A stretch of 17,822 nucleotides of DNA, from NCBI GenBank assembly GCA_039186015.1, contig JBCDAH010000107.1:1-17822 (forward strand). Reading direction: 5' to 3'. Shown here one piece after another: positions 15,221 through 17,822 of this stretch (positions are counted from its first letter, which is position 1; every line of letters starts with the position of its first letter). Under the pieces are notes generated by a model, which searched no databases, was not told where the DNA came from, and was given only the letters and a program-made list of their open reading frames with translations. This DNA is from JBCBWG01 sp039186015 (GTDB lineage Bacteria > Pseudomonadota > Alphaproteobacteria > Rhizobiales > Hyphomicrobiaceae). The position numbers and the translations under genes are program-made.

Positions 15221-16606
15221 ATGAACAACAGTTGGTTCTTTCAGGACTTGATGACGACTGTCGCGGAACGTGGGCGCCAGCTTCTGCCGGCCTACTTGTT
15301 TCGCGGTGACAGCACGCAAAGCCTTCAAAACATGGTCGACGCTTTGATGTCGGGCCGGGGAGAAGCGTCCGGTGTTGCGATCGCCCACCAGCTGTTGCGC
15401 CATTATCGCCTGCTGGATGACGATGCGCAGCGATCGGCATTCTTTCGCTATGTTGCCACCCGGCTTACGCCGGACCCAGAACGAATCATTTCAGCAGCAG
15501 ACGCCTATGCGCAGGCGCGATCGGAAACGGCGCTCGCCAGCCTTCAGGCTGCTGTCGAGAGCCCGCGGCAGGAGTTTTTCCGCCGGTTGAACCTGGCGCC
15601 GGGCGGGACGCAAGAAATCGTCCATATGCGCGAAGATCTTCTTCGGTTGATTGCGGACGCAACAAACCCGGAGCATGCGGCGATGCTGACGGCGCTGGAC
15701 CGGGACGTGGTGCACCTCCTGCAATCGTGGTTCAACCGCGGCTTCCTCGTTCTCAGGCGCATCGATTGGGATACGCCGGCGGCGATCCTTGAGAAGATTA
15801 TCGCCTATGAAGCCGTCCATGCCATTGCCGGCTGGGATGATCTCCGGCGGCGGCTCGATCCTGTGGACCGGCGCTGCTTCGCCTTCTTCCATCCGTCACT
15901 GGTCGATGATCCCCTCATATTCGTTGAAGTGGCGCTGACGGATGATACTCCGGCAGCCATCGCATCGCTTCTCGCAGAGCCTGCAAAGCCCGCGGACGGT
16001 GAAATCGCGCCGACAACGGCTGTGTTCTACTCGATTTCGAACTGTCAGACGGGGCTGCGTGGGATTTCATTCGGCAGCTTCCTGATCAAGCAGGTGGTCG
16101 AGGACCTGTTGCGGGATCACAGTGAGCTGAAGACTTTTGTCACGTTGTCGCCAGTGCCGCGCTTTGCCCGCTGGCTGGCCCAGGTGCGTGATCGTGGTGA
16201 AACAGGTTTGACTCCAGCCGAACGCGAGAGCCTAGCCGCCATCGATCAGCCGGATTGGTACAAGGATGATGCGACCGTTGCAGCGGTCAAGCCGCTTTTT
16301 CAAGCGCTCGCGGCACGCTACTTCTTGGTTGATCGGTCCGCCAGCGGCAACCTTATCGATCCCGTTGGCCGCTTCCATCTCGGCAACGGCGCACGGCTGG
16401 AGCGGGTCAACGTTCTGGGCGACCAGTCGCCTAAAGGTCTGCTCGAGTCACATGGGGTCATGGTCAACTACCTCTACGAACCGAAGTCGATCGAGCAAAA
16501 CCACGAAGCGTTCGCCAACGCCGGGACCGTTGTTGTCTCGCGATCCGTTCGCGGGCACTTGCGCCAATCGGGCAAGGAAACACTCAAAGGCGACGCGGCA
16601 TCCTAG
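15221..16606 (+). CDS. Malonyl-CoA decarboxylase
   Basis: This 461-residue enzyme decarboxylates malonyl-CoA to acetyl-CoA and CO2. An all-helical N-terminal domain (about 1-160, SWFFQDLMTTVAERGRQLLPAYL at its start) precedes a GCN5-acetyltransferase-like catalytic domain. Landmarks are FFHPSLVDDPLIFVEVALT (222-240), VFYSISNCQTGLRGISFGSFLIKQV (268-292) containing the likely catalytic serine (S271 or S273), RFHLGNGARLERVN (383-396) with a candidate catalytic H385, and HGVMVNYLYEP (410-420). Length matches bacterial members. ATG 15221 is chosen because family similarity starts there, although the ribosome site (CAAGAG) is poor; the frame is open from 15131. There is no malonyl-CoA synthetase or malonate transporter adjacent, so it may serve general malonyl-CoA turnover. 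Confidence 0.94.
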   Translation: MNNSWFFQDLMTTVAERGRQLLPAYLFRGDSTQSLQNMVDALMSGRGEASGVAIAHQLLRHYRLLDDDAQRSAFFRYVATRLTPDPERIISAADAYAQARSETALASLQAAVESPRQEFFRRLNLAPGGTQEIVHMREDLLRLIADATNPEHAAMLTALDRDVVHLLQSWFNRGFLVLRRIDWDTPAAILEKIIAYEAVHAIAGWDDLRRRLDPVDRRCFAFFHPSLVDDPLIFVEVALTDDTPAAIASLLAEPAKPADGEIAPTTAVFYSISNCQTGLRGISFGSFLIKQVVEDLLRDHSELKTFVTLSPVPRFARWLAQVRDRGETGLTPAERESLAAIDQPDWYKDDATVAAVKPLFQALAARYFLVDRSASGNLIDPVGRFHLGNGARLERVNVLGDQSPKGLLESHGVMVNYLYEPKSIEQNHEAFANAGTVVVSRSVRGHLRQSGKETLKGDAAS

Positions 16607-16705
16607 GACGGCGGCGGCCCCGCAGGGCGCTTGTGATGTTTTGTTTGAAATGCAGAATAGCCCCGCTCCGAAGGCGGGCGAACGTAATAATGCCGAGGCA
16701 ATGTC

Positions 16706-17722
16706 ATGCGCTACGACGAGCAGGATCGCGAAAGCAGCAATGTCGAAGATGTGCGTGGCCGAAGCAGAGGGCGGTTCCGCATGCCGGGCGGGTTCAATTT
16801 TCCCGGCGGCCGCGGACGACGCATTCGAATCCCCGTTGGCGGACGTCGCGGCGGTTTTAGTTTGATGACGCTACTGATTGTCGGCGCGCTGATGCTGTTT
16901 TTCGGTATCAATCCGCTGGACTTATTCCGCGGTGGGCCGACCGGCGGCGCTCCCGACTACACGCAGGTGCCCCGTATGCCGGGTTCCGAGCGTACACAGC
17001 CGCGTCCGCAAGCCGATGCGCGGAACCGGCCGTTGGGTTTTCCCAGTGATCGGCCAGGCTCTGCCAACGTACCAGCGCGCGATGAACTTGTGACGTTTAT
17101 TAAGCGGGTACTTGCGGACACAGAAGATGTCTGGAAGCGGGAATTCCGGAGCCTGGGTCGCCGATATCGCGAGCCGAAGCTGGTTATCTACACTGGGTCC
17201 TGGCCAACGGCCTGTGGGCGCGGCCAAGCCGCCATGGGGCCATTCTATTGTCCGGCCGACCAGAAGATCTACATCGACCTGTCCTTCTACGAGCAGCTGA
17301 AAAGCCGGTTCAATGCGCCGGGCGATTTCGCTCAAGCTTATGTCATTGCTCATGAAGTGGGGCACCATATCCAGATGCTTTTGGGGATTGTCACGCAAGT
17401 TCAGCAGATGAAGGCACGCCTCTCGAAGACCCAGGCAAACCGCGTTCAAGTGCGTATGGAGTTGCAGGCAGACTGTTTGGCGGGGGTCTGGGCCAAACTC
17501 AATGATCAGCTCAAAAACCGTCTGGAGCCTGGCGATATCGAGGAAGGTCTCAATGCCGCCAGTGCGATTGGCGACGACATGATCCAACGTCGCGCTACGG
17601 GTCGCGTTGTGCCGGATGCCTTCACGCACGGATCGTCCGAGCAGCGGGTGCGTTGGTTTAAAGTCGGGTTCGATTCCGGACGCATGCAGGCGTGCGATAC
17701 GTTCTCCGCGCAGCGGCTTTAA
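16706..17722 (+). CDS. YpfJ/KPN_02809-type neutral zinc metallopeptidase
   Basis: This 338-residue protein has a basic, Arg/Gly-rich cytoplasmic N-terminus (about 16-50), one membrane helix (52-67) and a Pro/Gly-rich linker. The extracytoplasmic domain (about 124-335) contains HEVGH (216-220), the zinc site with E217 as catalytic base. E252 in RMELQADCLAGVWA is the likely third ligand, as in the family. C170 (PTACGRG) and C182 (FYCPADQ) are placed to form a disulfide. The C-terminal HGSSEQRVRWFKVGFDSG is also a family hallmark. The start is ATG 16706 with GAGG about 10 nt upstream. It follows malonyl-CoA decarboxylase by 99 bp and is probably independent. The biological substrate of this family is not established. 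Confidence 0.9.
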   Translation: MRYDEQDRESSNVEDVRGRSRGRFRMPGGFNFPGGRGRRIRIPVGGRRGGFSLMTLLIVGALMLFFGINPLDLFRGGPTGGAPDYTQVPRMPGSERTQPRPQADARNRPLGFPSDRPGSANVPARDELVTFIKRVLADTEDVWKREFRSLGRRYREPKLVIYTGSWPTACGRGQAAMGPFYCPADQKIYIDLSFYEQLKSRFNAPGDFAQAYVIAHEVGHHIQMLLGIVTQVQQMKARLSKTQANRVQVRMELQADCLAGVWAKLNDQLKNRLEPGDIEEGLNAASAIGDDMIQRRATGRVVPDAFTHGSSEQRVRWFKVGFDSGRMQACDTFSAQRL

Positions 17723-17768
17723 GAACAGGTCTTGCGTTCGCTCACGGGCTGTTCTGGCCTTCGGCCAG
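17722..17768 (+). terminator. Inverted repeats after the metallopeptidase gene, terminator-like
   Basis: AGAACAG (17722-17728) can pair with CTGTTCT (17749-17755). Overlapping its right arm is a tight hairpin, CTGGCC-TTC-GGCCAG (17754-17768). The structures begin at the stop codon, but no T-run follows, so if they terminate transcription they are not canonical intrinsic terminators. The remaining 54 bp to the window end are very GC-rich and show no gene. Confidence 0.4.
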
Positions 17769-17822
17769 GCCCTCCGCGGGGGCGCCGCAACGCGGCGGGC
17801 CGCAGTCGCGGCCTGGGTACCG

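Overview
The window looks like chromosomal DNA of a moderately GC-rich alphaproteobacterium, most likely Hyphomicrobiales or Rhodospirillales. This is inferred from gene content: a DUF992 secreted protein, a TadG-like protein with a VWA domain, a periplasmic caspase-like protein of a type common in these orders, a bacterial malonyl-CoA decarboxylase, and many acyl-CoA and sugar-acid catabolism genes. I see no rRNA, tRNA, CRISPR array, transposase or integrase.

Left part (1-5486). A PdxA-family dehydrogenase, cut by the window edge, runs leftward and is divergent from an amidase-signature hydrolase. They share a 226-bp region holding a perfect 9-bp-arm palindrome. Next come a short repeat-bearing spacer, a small secreted six-cysteine protein, a leftward CGP...GHW cysteine-peptidase-like protein, and a divergent IlvD/Edd-family sugar-acid dehydratase. 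The dehydratase and the PdxA homologue fit catabolism of a hydroxylated or sugar-acid substrate, but no substrate can be read from the sequence.

Middle (5629-11757). An exported CxxCH protein resembling cytochrome P460 is followed by a tight operon: a class III CoA-transferase overlaps an HMG-CoA-lyase-type enzyme by 4 bp, and an ABM-fold small protein lies 40 bp further on. The likely logic is activation of an organic acid to its CoA ester and then carbon-carbon cleavage. A second two-gene unit follows: an exported caspase-like protein with a coiled coil and a cysteine-containing tail, then a small exported protein 28 bp downstream. A leftward TIM-barrel sugar isomerase/epimerase-type protein closes the block.

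Right part (11758-17822). A 371-bp gene-free region, AT-rich in its right half, precedes an orphan TadG-like VWA protein that ends in a clear intrinsic terminator. Leftward genes for a DUF992 protein and a metallo-beta-lactamase-fold lactonase-like enzyme follow. The lactonase-like gene is divergent from malonyl-CoA decarboxylase, and a membrane-anchored YpfJ-type zinc metallopeptidase completes the window.

Overall this is an ordinary metabolic region of independent transcription units. The less conventional items are the caspase-like/small-protein pair, the six-cysteine protein, the stand-alone cysteine-peptidase-like gene, the P460-like cytochrome, and the unassigned CoA-transferase/lyase/ABM pathway.
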